Positions 48,556-56,809 of a stretch of 64,000 bases of DNA are shown one piece after another. The DNA is taken from the NCBI RefSeq assembly GCF_029868855.1, contig NZ_JARWOV010000043.1, positions 1 to 64,000 of the forward strand. The letters are read 5' to 3'. A program made the translations under genes and the position numbers. Position 1 is the stretch's first letter. Every line of letters begins with the position of its first letter. The notes under the pieces were generated by a model. That model was given only the letters and a program-made list of their open reading frames with translations. It ran no database searches and had not been told where the DNA came from. Source of the stretch: Nocardia carnea (GTDB lineage: Bacteria > Actinomycetota > Actinomycetes > Mycobacteriales > Mycobacteriaceae).

Positions 48556-49620
48556 ATGAGGTATCGCGTCGGCCTGGCCACCGTCGTATCGGGCGCCGTC
48601 GCCCTGTGCGGCGCTGTCGCGCCCGGCGCCGCGCAGGCAGACCCTGACGGGCTGCACACCGCGCCCGCTCAACCCGGCACCGGCTCCGCGGAGGACCCCG
48701 GGCCGGTCGAACATCCGGAAGCGGTCCGGGCGCCGCGGGCCGCCATCGTGGGCGTCGCACCGGTGCACGACCGCCTGATGCGGGTTTTCGTCGATTCACC
48801 GGCCATGCACCGCACGGTGCAGGTCCTCGTCCTGTTGCCGGCCGACCGCAGCAAACCCCGCCCAACCGTCTACATGCTCGACGGCCGCAGCACCCAGATC
48901 GACAGCAACAACTGGCTCGACCGCGGCGGTGCCGCCCAGTTCTACGCCGACAAACCGGTGAACGTGGTCTTCACGGTGGGCGGCCCCGCCAGTTTCTACA
49001 CCGACTGGCAACGCCCGGACCCGGTGCTGGGCATCAACAAATGGGAGACATTCCTCACCGAGGAACTACCGCCACTGCTCGATGCCGAATTCGCCGGCAA
49101 CGGCCGCAATGCCGTGGTCGGTACTTCCATGGGCGCCGAAGGTGCCATGATGCTGGCCATCCGGAAGCCCGAACTCTACAGCGCCGTCGGCGCCCACAGC
49201 GGCTGCTTCTCCACCGGCACCGACCTCGGCCAGGCCCAGGCCCGCATGGTCGTCTCGACCTTCAAAGGCAACCCCGAGAACATGTTCGGCGCCCCCGACG
49301 ATCCGGCCTGGCTGGCCCACGATGTGACCCTGCACGCGGAGGCCCTGCGCGGTAAGAAGCTCTACCTCTCGGCCGGCAGCGGACGGCCGGGTGTCCACGA
49401 TGTGCTGACCAACCCCGAGACTCCGGTGAGCGTGCTGATGGGCGGCCCGCTGGAAGCCGCCACCGATTTCTGCACCCGGCGGCTGGCCCAGCGTCTCGAC
49501 ACTCTCGAGATCGACTACACCGCCCACTTCCGCCCGGAGGGCACCCATTCCTGGCCGTACTGGGCCGACGAACTGATCACCTCCTGGCCCACCATCTCCG
49601 ACGGCCTCGGTATCGGCTGA
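48556..49620 (+). CDS. Secreted esterase of the antigen 85/mycolyltransferase family
   Basis: 354 residues. ATG 48556 lies behind AGGA; the signal peptide (A-T-V-V-S-G-A-V-A-L-C-G-A-V-A-P-G-A-A-Q-A) is cut near residue 29. The esterase core has L-D-G near 95, G-T-S-M-G-A-E-G with the nucleophilic serine near 195, and a histidine in G-T-H-S-W-P-Y-W near 330, the order of antigen 85 proteins. Those enzymes attach mycolic acids to trehalose and arabinogalactan. A related carboxylesterase role cannot be excluded. Confidence 0.88.
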   Translation: MRYRVGLATVVSGAVALCGAVAPGAAQADPDGLHTAPAQPGTGSAEDPGPVEHPEAVRAPRAAIVGVAPVHDRLMRVFVDSPAMHRTVQVLVLLPADRSKPRPTVYMLDGRSTQIDSNNWLDRGGAAQFYADKPVNVVFTVGGPASFYTDWQRPDPVLGINKWETFLTEELPPLLDAEFAGNGRNAVVGTSMGAEGAMMLAIRKPELYSAVGAHSGCFSTGTDLGQAQARMVVSTFKGNPENMFGAPDDPAWLAHDVTLHAEALRGKKLYLSAGSGRPGVHDVLTNPETPVSVLMGGPLEAATDFCTRRLAQRLDTLEIDYTAHFRPEGTHSWPYWADELITSWPTISDGLGIG

Positions 49621-49642
49621 ACTACCCGACCCCGCGGCTCCG

Positions 49643-50719
49643 TCAGACGCCCGTGAAACGCGCGACCGCCTCCGCGGACGTGGCGAACCCCAGAAACAGA
49701 TCGTTCTCGTGCGGGTCGCCTGCGGTGACCCGCACCCCTTCGCCCGCGAACGGCCGGATCAGCACGCCCGCCTCAGCGCTCGCCTCCGCGAACTCTGTCG
49801 TCACCGCACCCAGGTCGATCCAGACGAAATTCGCTTCGCTCGGCGGTACCCGGTAGCCCGCGGCCAGCAGTCCGGCGCGCATCCGTTCCCGTTCGGCGAT
49901 CACCGCGTCGGTGCGGTCGAGCAGTTCGTGCCGGGCCTCCAGCGAGGCCATGGCCGCCGCCTGCGCCACCCGGCTCACGCTGAACGGGATATGCACCTTC
50001 AGCAGCGCGGCGATCACGTCCGGGGCGCCGACCGCGTATCCGACCCGCAGGCCGGCCAGCCCGTACGCCTTCGAGAAGGTCCGCAGCACAACCACGTTCG
50101 GCCGTGTCCGGCCCAGTTCCACACCATCGGGGTGGTCCCCGGGCAGCCGCAGGTACTCGTAGTACGCCTCGTCCAGCGCCACCAGCACATCCGCCGGCAC
50201 CCGGTCCAGGAAACGGGCCAGCTCCGCCGCTCCCACCGCAGTACCGGTCGGGTTGTTCGGATTGCAGACGAACACCAGCCGCGTCCGGTCGGTGATCGCG
50301 GCCGCCAACGCGTCCAGATCGTGCACATGATCGCTGAGCGGCACCGTTACCGCGGTCGCGTTACCGACCTGGGTGATGATCGGATACGCCTCGAACGAAC
50401 GCCACGCGAAGAGCACCTCGTCGGCCGGATCCCCGCAGGTGATCTGTACCAGCTCCTGGCACAGCGCCACACTCCCGCAGCCGACCGCGATATTGGCCGG
50501 CGTGACGCCGAGAAAGTCCGCGAGCGCTGCTCGTAGTTCGCCGGACTGATTGTCCGGATAGCGGTTGGCCAGCTCCACCGCCTCGGCGACGGCTTTGCTC
50601 GCGGCGGGCAGCGGACCGATGGTCGTTTCGTTGCTCGCCAGTTTGACCGCGCCGGGATGGCTGCGGCCGGGAACGTACGCCGGAATGGAATCGAGGTCCG
50701 GCCGGATGTGCGCGGTCAC
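49643..50719 (-). CDS. hisC2: Histidinol-phosphate/aromatic aminotransferase, HisC2 type
   Basis: 358 residues, class I PLP fold. It has S-N-E-T near 30, C-N-P-N-N-P-T-G near 155, D-E-A-Y near 185 and the PLP lysine in T-F-S-K-A-Y-G-L-A-G-L-R near 220, then R near the end. The residues and length fit the Pat/HisC2 group (M. tuberculosis Rv3772), which works on aromatic amino acids rather than, or besides, histidinol phosphate. The GTG start 50719 lacks a strong ribosome-binding site. Divergent from the next gene across 94 bp. Confidence 0.9.
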   Translation of the reverse strand: MTAHIRPDLDSIPAYVPGRSHPGAVKLASNETTIGPLPAASKAVAEAVELANRYPDNQSGELRAALADFLGVTPANIAVGCGSVALCQELVQITCGDPADEVLFAWRSFEAYPIITQVGNATAVTVPLSDHVHDLDALAAAITDRTRLVFVCNPNNPTGTAVGAAELARFLDRVPADVLVALDEAYYEYLRLPGDHPDGVELGRTRPNVVVLRTFSKAYGLAGLRVGYAVGAPDVIAALLKVHIPFSVSRVAQAAAMASLEARHELLDRTDAVIAERERMRAGLLAAGYRVPPSEANFVWIDLGAVTTEFAEASAEAGVLIRPFAGEGVRVTAGDPHENDLFLGFATSAEAVARFTGV

Positions 50720-50813
50720 GTATCGAGCTTAGTTCCGATCTCGATCGCGCCACGTTCGGGCTGTTCACCTGCCAGTTCTTCCCGCTCCGCAGATATCGCC
50801 CTACGCTGGGAAC

Positions 50814-51554
50814 ATGTCGGGCACTTATGACGATATCGCGCCCCTGCGGCGCCACGAGCCGGAGACCACCGGACCCGATCAGGAGCCGACAGCGGCCGCT
50901 ACCAGGCCCGCAACCGACGAACACGTACCCATCACGGTGATCGAACCGGAGGGGTACGCCCGCGGCGGGATCGTGCTGCTCCACGAATCCCGCGAGTTCA
51001 CCGGATCGTTGCTGGAGCTCATGCGCGCCCTCGCCGGTGAAGGCTGGCTGGTGGTCGCACCCAACCTCTTCCATCGGGCCACCGCCTCCTCTGCCGGGGT
51101 CTACGGCGACGAACTGTTCGAGGATTTCGATGCCTGCTTCGATTGGCTCACCCAGCGCGGGGTTTTCCCCGATTGCATCGGCGCCCTCGGTTTCGATACC
51201 GCCGGCACCGCGGCTTTCCTGGTGGCGACCAACCGGCCGATCGGCGCCGCGATCAGCGTGGCCGCCCGCGGTATCACCGCCCCCCTGACCGAACAGGCCG
51301 AAGCTCTCGTCACCGCCGCCCCGCGGCTACAGGCCCCGTGGCTGGGCCTGTTCGGCGCGGAATCGGCCACTCCCCCCGACGAGATAGAGCAACTGCGCGA
51401 CGCGACCGCCCGCGCCGCGGTCGCGAGTCTGGTGGTGACCTATCCGGGCCTGCTGCACCGCGCCGACAAACCCGGCGACGACGAGGACGACGCCGACGAA
51501 CTCATCGACTCGCAAACCCGCATTTTCGACTGGTTCGACAGCCACCTACGCTGA
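50814..51554 (+). CDS. Dienelactone-hydrolase-like protein with altered nucleophile
   Basis: 246 residues, alpha/beta hydrolase fold: V-L-L-H-E-S-R-E near 60, A-P-N-L-F near 85, and L-G-F-D-T-A-G-T near 125 where dienelactone hydrolases have G-F-C-x-G-G. The nucleophile position therefore reads Asp, not Cys/Ser, so the normal reaction is doubtful. The late H in L-L-H-R-A could be the base. A first 45-residue polar extension precedes the fold. Confidence 0.75.
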   Translation: MSGTYDDIAPLRRHEPETTGPDQEPTAAATRPATDEHVPITVIEPEGYARGGIVLLHESREFTGSLLELMRALAGEGWLVVAPNLFHRATASSAGVYGDELFEDFDACFDWLTQRGVFPDCIGALGFDTAGTAAFLVATNRPIGAAISVAARGITAPLTEQAEALVTAAPRLQAPWLGLFGAESATPPDEIEQLRDATARAAVASLVVTYPGLLHRADKPGDDEDDADELIDSQTRIFDWFDSHLR

Positions 51555-51646
51555 TCAACCAGCCGTTTTGCAGTTTCGCACCAAGCTCGGGTAGCCTTTC
51601 TGCTCGGCGGTTCGAAAGGACCGGTGCCCTCGAAGAGAAGGCTCCA

Positions 51647-51736
51647 GGAGGCGTGCCAGAGCGGCCGAATGGGACTCACTGCTAATGAGTTGTCCCTTCA
51701 CGGGGACCGGAGGTTCAAATCCTCTCGCCTCCGCCA
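51647..51736 (+). tRNA. tRNA-Ser (GCT anticodon)
   Basis: 90 bases including an encoded CCA: acceptor GGAGGCG/CGCCTCC, anticodon loop CTGCTAA, long variable arm, T-loop GTTCAAATC. Confidence 0.95.
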
Positions 51737-51773
51737 CACCCGGTTCACCGGGTGACAACTGAATATCGCGTAT

Positions 51774-51846
51774 GCGCCCGTAGCTCAACGGATAGAGCAT
51801 CTGACTACGGATCAGAAGGTTAGGGGTTCGAATCCCTTCGGGCGCA
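51774..51846 (+). tRNA. tRNA-Arg (ACG anticodon), integration site of the accessory island
   Basis: 73 bases: acceptor GCGCCCG/CGGGCGC, anticodon loop CTACGGA (ACG), T-loop GTTCGAATC. This is the tRNA that needs TadA for inosine 34. Its 3' half (51809-51846) is repeated with six differences at 56656-56693, which marks the far end of the island. Confidence 0.95.
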
Positions 51847-51851
51847 CAGAC

Positions 51852-51889
51852 AACAGCCCCCGACCCGCGAAAGCGGATCGGGGGCTGTT
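51852..51889 (+). terminator. Terminator after the tRNA pair
   Basis: AACAGCCCCCGA pairs with TCGGGGGCTGTT, extended by CCGC/GCGG around a GAAA tetraloop, with a T run. Serves tRNA-Ser and tRNA-Arg. Confidence 0.88.
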
Positions 51890-52264
51890 TCGTGGTCTCG
51901 ATGAAGAAGCCGGAATCTCGTACTTTGCCCGTACAAACGAGCCCCGGCCACCCCGGGGGTACCAGCCAGGGCGCCAGCGGCTAACTATCAGCTCAGAACG
52001 GCGTCACTCGACGTCGCCGATACCCAGAACCGTGATCACATGGCAGCAGCCTCCAAGCTCATCCCCGACTACCTCGAACCCCGTGATGTCACCGGCATGG
52101 CCGCGAGCCACTCACTTAGCTCCCTTTCTGCCGCCGGTGCTGCCGCTTGGTGGCCCGCATCGGACTCCCACACCCGAGGGCGCCCGTGGCTTGGACTGCG
52201 CTGATCGGAGTTCGCCCCCGTACACCGACGGCCCTTGGCCGGGAGATCCGGCTATTCCCCTCAG
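51890..52264. other. Island edge, non-coding
   Basis: About 375 bp between the tRNA terminator and the toxin gene promoter. No integrase or other gene is recognisable; the open frames here lack protein-like sequence. Confidence 0.4.
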
Positions 52265-52288
52265 GAATATGCCGCCGATGATATATTC
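52265..52288 (+). promoter_or_regulatory. Promoter/operator of the toxin-antitoxin operon
   Basis: GAATAT (52265-52270) and ATATTC (52283-52288) are an inverted repeat, and TATATT at about 52282-52287 is a good -10 just before the ATG at 52294, so the mRNA is probably leaderless. The antitoxin would be expected to bind here. Confidence 0.5.
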
Positions 52289-52293
52289 TGGGT

Positions 52294-52665
52294 ATGTGGC
52301 GGATCGAGTACTCCGTGGAAGTGGGCATGTGGCTGCGGTCTTTGAGCATTACCGACCTGGCGGCCGCTCAGCGCAAGCTCGATCTGCTGGCCGCCGAGGG
52401 CCCGATGCTACGCATGCCGCACGCGAAGTATCTCGGGCAGAAGTTGTACGAGCTGCGATTCGCTTCGGAAGGAGTCAACCGGCGCATCACCTACACATTC
52501 GACCCGCCGCGGAAGGTGATCACCTTGACCACCTTCCGCAAACAGCGGCAGAACGAGGCCCGCGAGGTCGCACGCGCACGCAAGGCGCTGAAGCGCCACC
52601 GCGCGGCGGCGAAGCCGGAGGGCGACGAGGGAAAAAGGAGGACCGATGAACACGATGAGCCATGA
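52294..52665 (+). CDS. higB: HigB/RelE-family toxin (phage-derived Gp49-like)
   Basis: 123 residues, RelE fold: W-R-I-E-Y-S-V-E-V start, H-A-K-Y-L-G-Q-K-L-Y-E-L-R near 45-57, then R-I-T-Y-T-F and L-T-T-F-R-K-Q-R-Q near 80 and a long basic Lys/Arg tail. The conserved E-L-R and F-x-K basic residues are those used by ribosome-dependent mRNA cleavers. Unlike classic relBE, the toxin gene comes first, the HigBA order. It overlaps the antitoxin start by 20 bp. Confidence 0.85.
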   Translation: MWRIEYSVEVGMWLRSLSITDLAAAQRKLDLLAAEGPMLRMPHAKYLGQKLYELRFASEGVNRRITYTFDPPRKVITLTTFRKQRQNEAREVARARKALKRHRAAAKPEGDEGKRRTDEHDEP

Positions 52666-52945
52666 TGAGGTATTCGGCGACCGGTTGGCGCAGATGACCG
52701 ATGCGGAGCGCGCCGAGTACGAAGCCGCCTACGAGGAGGCGGGCCTGGCACTGCGGATGGCCGAGTTGTTCTATGCCGCACGTACCGGTGCCGGACTGAC
52801 TCAGACTGAACTCGCCCGCCGCATGGGGACCACGCAACCTACGATCGCCAAGATCGAGGGCGGCGGGCGCGTGCCGACCGTCGACATGCTCGAGCGGCTG
52901 GCCCGCGCGGTCGGCCAGCGCCTCGAGGTGTCACTGGTCGCGTAA
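52646..52945 (+). CDS. higA: HigA-type XRE antitoxin
   Basis: 99 residues. A helical N-terminal stretch (D-R-L-A-Q-M-T-D-A-E-R) is followed by an XRE helix-turn-helix: G-L-T-Q-T-E-L-A-R-R-M-G-T-T-Q-P-T-I-A-K-I-E near 52-75. ATG 52646 follows AAAGGAGG; ATG 52655 is an in-frame alternative. It should neutralise the toxin and repress the operon from the promoter at 52265-52288. Confidence 0.87.
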   Translation: MNTMSHDEVFGDRLAQMTDAERAEYEAAYEEAGLALRMAELFYAARTGAGLTQTELARRMGTTQPTIAKIEGGGRVPTVDMLERLARAVGQRLEVSLVA

Positions 52946-53109
52946 GCCAATGCCAACAGCGAATGCCTCCGGCTTGCTCTGATCGGTATGGAACCAGCGG
53001 TGCCCGCGCCAATACACCCGGATCGGCGTCGATCGGTGCACGTCGACACCTTCTACAAGTAGTTGCCGGATTTCGCCATACAGAATCAAGGGCGCCGGCG
53101 CTGCGCGCC
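52931..53109 (-). CDS. Possible C-terminal fragment of a small protein, cut by homopolymer patch
   Basis: Minus-strand frame reading I-L-Y-G-E-I-R-Q-L-L-V-E-G-V-D-V, then P-I-R-V-Y-W-R-G-H-R-W and ending shortly before the antitoxin stop, which it overlaps by 15 bp. The Tyr/Trp/Arg-rich strands look protein-like, but upstream it runs into the poly-C patch at 53111-53190. It may be the tail of a short basic protein; I do not recognise it. Confidence 0.35.
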
Positions 53110-53110
53110 G

Positions 53111-53190
53111 GCCCCCCCCCAAACCCCCCCCCCCCCCCGGTGGGGGCCACCCCCCCCCCCCCGCCCGGGGGGCGGCCCCCCCCCGCCGCA
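53111..53190. other. Homopolymer C/G patch, probable assembly fault inside the island
   Basis: Runs of 9, 17 and 12 C with short G runs and almost no other sequence. Resembles the patch at 145-187. Sequence here should not be trusted, and an unknown length of island DNA may be missing. Confidence 0.6.
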
Positions 53191-53399
53191 CTACGGCGCG
53201 CAGCGGCCTTGCTCGTACCTCACCGCCCGGCGCGCCGGTGCGTCGGCCGCACGCTACGCCGTCAACGCCAGATCCGAGATGGCTGATACTCGATAACGGA
53301 GAAGTGTGGGCACGACGAGTGCCGTACCCGGCTTACCTCCCGCAGTCGAGCACGAATCCGCTGCGTTCTGCCCGGTCAACTGGCCGTGGTTCCGATTGG

Positions 53400-53669
53400 C
53401 TAGCCTGCGTCTTCCGTGACGAGGAGGATTCCCTCAGGTGGCAGCGTGTCATACGTCAGCACCACGCTCTGGCCATCGGGGAACATCTCGCCCGGCAGCT
53501 CAATTCCCGAGTCTGAATCTGGCCGCAATGACATGATCCGCACCGACTCGTAATCAAGCCTGACTCCGTGCGATTCGAGCCCTTCGAGCAAACCCCGCAA
53601 GTGCTTCACTGTCGTGATCTCACGAATGATCCAGGTGGCGTTTGTGGACACTGGGCGAATCGTACGCAT
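53400..53669 (-). CDS. Small hypothetical protein
   Basis: 89 residues from ATG 53669 (frame opens to 53783 without protein-like sequence upstream). It has a charged N-terminal helix (K-H-L-R-G-L-L-E-G-L-E-S) and strands ending V-V-L-T-Y-D and G-I-L-L-V-T-E. No family recognised. G+C is already falling here. No clear ribosome-binding site. Confidence 0.45.
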   Translation of the reverse strand: MRTIRPVSTNATWIIREITTVKHLRGLLEGLESHGVRLDYESVRIMSLRPDSDSGIELPGEMFPDGQSVVLTYDTLPPEGILLVTEDAG

Positions 53670-53902
53670 ATGAAGCGACCTTCGGCCGCTTGCCCCTGCC
53701 GACTGGTGGCCTGCATTGTGTTCCCGCGCCCCTCCACCGTCAAGGGCGCTGCGCGTCAGCTTCGCTGATGGGGCTATCGCCACCCTTGACCCTGGAGCCT
53801 CTACGGCGGGAAAGACCAGGCCCTATGGGGCAGGTAGGATGCCAGCCCCGGTGGCGCAAACCACCACCCCGCAGAGGCAGTGGTACACGCTTGCCGAACA
53901 AT

Positions 53903-54343
53903 TTAGAACGACAGCGAGCCGCCCAGGAAGTCATCCGAGACACTTTCCCATTCCGACCGCGGGCATGAACCTTCGGCGATCAGTTCAAGGCCGGCCAGCC
54001 CACCGCCGGCACCCAGTCGAGCCAGGGCCTCATTCCGTACGTGGAAGCTCCCCTGCAATGCGCCACACGCTCCGCAGTCCGAAGCGATTCCCACGGATTC
54101 GCCCGACCGTGAATGGTGCTGCACCAGCAAGCCAGCTACGTCTTCACGCCCGTTCTGAGCAAGCACCGACCGGGCGAGTTCGAGCGCGGCGTCTCCGGTC
54201 AGGATTTCTCGATCCCCCTCACGACAAGGACCGATGACGCACAAGGTCCATATACGACACTTCCAACACGGCCAGCTGAGCCCAACCACTCGAATAGACA
54301 CCGAGTCCACATTCACCCCTGCCTGCAGGTTCAGCCACACCAA
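53903..54343 (-). CDS. Small hypothetical protein with two C-x-x-C motifs
   Basis: 146 residues opening at TTG 54343 or GTG 54340 (V-W-L-N-L-Q-A-G). The first C-x-x-C is C-W-K-C near residue 26 and the second C-G-A-C near 90, separated by a helical segment (A-L-E-L-A-R-S-V-L-A-Q-N). Paired C-x-x-C knuckles suggest a zinc ribbon. The overlapping minus frame at 54219-54542 is open too and could be a longer version with a frameshift. Not a known family to me. Confidence 0.45.
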   Translation of the reverse strand: MVWLNLQAGVNVDSVSIRVVGLSWPCWKCRIWTLCVIGPCREGDREILTGDAALELARSVLAQNGREDVAGLLVQHHSRSGESVGIASDCGACGALQGSFHVRNEALARLGAGGGLAGLELIAEGSCPRSEWESVSDDFLGGSLSF

Positions 54344-54585
54344 AGTGGCACAACTCCCCGAACGCGCCCGAACCTATGACGAACAGTTCGCTGGAACGCA
54401 GGCGCCAGCTGCCGGAGATATTACTCAGTAAATCCGGGCCTACCAGGCTTCCTTGGCAGCAGAAGCACTCGCGCACGCGACGGCTAGCCGTTCTGCTCAT
54501 CGCACACCGGAAGGACTGCCCACCGCCGCCCCAACCCGTCACTCCACGAGCTTTAGTACCGCGCCTTTATCTAATTCAGCCAGAC

Positions 54586-55110
54586 TCAGCTCAACTTGAA
54601 TTTCTCAAATTCATGGAGTGTCGCCGGAAGCCCAACACGCATCATGAAACGCCCAAATGCCTGAGACATATGTTCCCGATACGGACTCGCTAATCCTATG
54701 AATTGGGACCGGCCAGCGCAGACCTTCTCGGCATCCACGGTGTGCAGTTCTCGAAAGTTAACAATCGCCCAATCCAATCCAGAATCACTACATGGAGGAA
54801 TCAAGAACTCTGCGATCGCACTATTCTGAATAAGACTCTTGCGATAATCTCTCGATACGAAATTCCCTTTCCGCTCGGAGGCGATCATTGAATATTCCTG
54901 GACTTCCGCCACAAGTAAACGTATTTGAGCAGGTTTAGCAATATCGCACGTTTGAGTTAACACAATTGCATCTATTTCGGCAGCGCCTAACACAGGGGCC
55001 CCAGCAGTTGACTCCTCCTTCTCCTCAAAGATACGCGTATCGCGCAAAATTGCTCCCTGAGAAAGGGAAGTTAGGGTTTCATACCAATCGTTGTATGAGC
55101 TGCCCATCAT
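54586..55110 (-). CDS. Third gene of the low-G+C operon, unknown protein with T-Q-T-C-D motif
   Basis: 174 residues. It opens M-M-G-S-S-Y-N-D-W-Y-E-T-L and carries I-V-L-T-Q-T-C-D-I near residues 49-57 followed by L-L-V-A-E-V-Q-E-Y; it then has F-L-I-P-P-C and D-W-A-I-V-N-F. The T-Q-T-C-D strand with a conserved Cys-Asp recalls a family of sporadically distributed small proteins, but I cannot name it. ATG 55110 follows GGAG inside the end of the preceding gene, 6 bp after its stop. The whole gene is well below local G+C (a 60-base sample counted 47%). Confidence 0.7.
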   Translation of the reverse strand: MMGSSYNDWYETLTSLSQGAILRDTRIFEEKEESTAGAPVLGAAEIDAIVLTQTCDIAKPAQIRLLVAEVQEYSMIASERKGNFVSRDYRKSLIQNSAIAEFLIPPCSDSGLDWAIVNFRELHTVDAEKVCAGRSQFIGLASPYREHMSQAFGRFMMRVGLPATLHEFEKFKLS

Positions 55111-55116
55111 CCCGTA

Positions 55117-55500
55117 TTAGCTCCACACCTGATGATCTTCATCTGTATAGTGACGTTTCCTACGAGGTGTGTCAGTTGTCACCGAAACCGAAAGATCGAG
55201 GTACGTTCTCCTCGGAGGTTTATACTCCGCATTGTCGTCCGTCAAGGTCTCAGTCACCCAGTCGTGGACCTCCTCCTCTGAAGCGATCGCTTCGTTCAGT
55301 CGAGCGAGAACGTTGCCCAACACCAGGTCAATTGCCTCCATTGAGGCAAGGTGTTGACTAGGGGCGATCGTTCGATGGATGCCGAGAACTACGTCCGCAG
55401 TGGGTAAGCACTGTGGCAAATCCAAGAAATAACCCGAGCCAGCCGTTAGCGGCTGGGTATCGTGATCGCTGAAGAAGTCGGGGTTCAGAGTAGTTCTCAT
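55117..55500 (-). CDS. Second gene of the low-G+C operon, unknown 127-aa protein
   Basis: 127 residues, no recognised domain. The N-terminus is polar (N-P-D-F-F-S-D-H-D), the centre is a helix (A-I-D-L-V-L-G-N-V-L-A-R-L-N-E-A-I-A-S), and the C-terminus is charged and basic (P-R-R-K-R-H-Y). ATG 55500 overlaps the TIGR04255-like stop by 4 bp and its own stop is 6 bp before the next gene, so the three genes are one transcript. Confidence 0.7.
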   Translation of the reverse strand: MRTTLNPDFFSDHDTQPLTAGSGYFLDLPQCLPTADVVLGIHRTIAPSQHLASMEAIDLVLGNVLARLNEAIASEEEVHDWVTETLTDDNAEYKPPRRTYLDLSVSVTTDTPRRKRHYTDEDHQVWS

Positions 55501-56276
55501 TTTATGAACAGCTCTCTGGTCTGGTCGGTAATACTCGACTCGAACTCGTTGTTTTCTATACTGTGCAGCTCGTCAATTATCGTCAACATCTTGTCGACTG
55601 TTACGTTAGGCTCCACATGAGCAGTTACCTCGATGTCCAAAATGAAAGGACTACAGTCGCCAGGCTCGTTTTGAGTGGCGAATGTATATGTAGTCCGCAC
55701 ATTGTTTTCAGGATTCACAGACTCGGATCTGAGAGCAAAGTTGGTCAACCAGGCTTCCGGCTGATGGGTAGCAACAACACTGATGTTGAAGTAGTCTTCC
55801 GTCTTTAGTGCGCGAGACGGAATTTCGATACGGTTTATATAGCGCAAACTAAGTTTCGATGCTTCAAATACCCCGACTGTTTCTGTAAATATCTCAATTG
55901 CATGCTCGAAGCGTTCCTTGAGGCTTGGCCACTGCTCATAAGGCGGAAGCGCGTTAACGCTAACAGACTCCGGAGATGCTACCAGCCTCCGACTCTGGTC
56001 GGCCGTCTCGTATATGAAGCGTTCGGCAATCTGGCCGAACTTTAGTTCTGTTCCGCCATCAGTATCAGCGGCTGGACCCATGGTTGTTGCCAATTGACGC
56101 TGAGCCTTGGGAGATGCCGGATAGTGCTTAGAAACTGCCGCAAATAATAGACCTGGCGTGGCGATCGACCACTCGACTGGGCTATCAAAAGTCAACTGAC
56201 AGATCGCCTCTACTACTGGCGGCGACGAGTATTCTCGGCGCGGCTGCAAGTCTGACACGCTGCGAAATCCTTCCAT
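55497..56276 (-). CDS. TIGR04255-family-like protein, first gene of the low-G+C operon
   Basis: 259 residues from ATG 56276 (the frame opens to 56408 with unlike sequence). The N-terminus S-S-P-P-V-V-E-A-I-C-Q-L-T-F and the central S-L-R-Y-I-N-R-I-E-I-P motif are those of the sporadically distributed TIGR04255 proteins, of unknown function and often in variable genome regions. The rest alternates strands and ends in a helix (M-L-T-I-I-D-E-L-H-S-I-E). A 60-base sample counted 43% G+C. It may be one part of a mobile defence or stress cassette; that is only an inference. Confidence 0.7.
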   Translation of the reverse strand: MEGFRSVSDLQPRREYSSPPVVEAICQLTFDSPVEWSIATPGLLFAAVSKHYPASPKAQRQLATTMGPAADTDGGTELKFGQIAERFIYETADQSRRLVASPESVSVNALPPYEQWPSLKERFEHAIEIFTETVGVFEASKLSLRYINRIEIPSRALKTEDYFNISVVATHQPEAWLTNFALRSESVNPENNVRTTYTFATQNEPGDCSPFILDIEVTAHVEPNVTVDKMLTIIDELHSIENNEFESSITDQTRELFIK

Positions 56277-56655
56277 GCTGACGACGGCTGGAGGCACTTG
56301 CAGGCTGCAGTTCCAACTCTTGGTCGTGCTTAGAAGACCACTGTAGAGGTGAATCCGCCTCACCGGCAGGGTTCCTTCGACTGCGTGGCCTACGACGAGC
56401 AGCCTCAAGCGTGTCCGCGCGCTCCGGGATCGGGGATCGCTACGTGGCGGCTACGCCATCCTTGCTCTTCTACGTGCGCACGCCGCCACCCAGCAACGTT
56501 AGGTAGGACGCGACTCGATGAACCTTTACTTTCACCGCACAAACGGCTGCATACAAACCCGGATCGAAACGGACGCCAGCCGGACGGATGCTGCGAAAAC
56601 TGTTACGACACAAGGACAGTGACAGATGCGGGCAGACAGCCGCGGACGCCCGAAT
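56277..56655. other. Upstream region of the low-G+C operon
   Basis: About 380 bp, no credible gene. It should hold the operon promoter. Composition rises back toward the host value near 56600. Confidence 0.4.
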
Positions 56656-56693
56656 GGATCAGAAGGTTCGGAGTTCGAAACGCCTTGGGCGCA
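56656..56693. repeat. Diverged copy of the tRNA-Arg 3' end (attachment-site remnant)
   Basis: 38 bases matching 51809-51846 of tRNA-Arg in 32 positions, including GGATCAGAAGGTT at the start, GTTCGAA in the T-loop and GGGCGCA at the end. Same length, no gaps, same orientation, 4847 bp away. This is what integration into a tRNA gene leaves behind. No integrase remains in the window. Confidence 0.72.
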
Positions 56694-56809
56694 TCAATCT
56701 CCTTGCGATCTGTGCCGAGCTGCGATTGAGCCTCGACTGTGCTGTCAAAGGTGATGGTCAGACGACAGGGAAGGCGCCGCGTCGAGGCTCTCTTGCCCGA
56801 GCATGAAAA

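Noticed and set aside
52032..52649. Plus-strand frame at the island edge
   Set aside because: Overlaps the toxin gene out of frame; Pro/Arg rich with no domain.
56349..56729. Plus-strand frame around the attachment-site remnant
   Set aside because: Basic low-complexity translation, no ribosome-binding site, runs over non-coding tRNA-like sequence.
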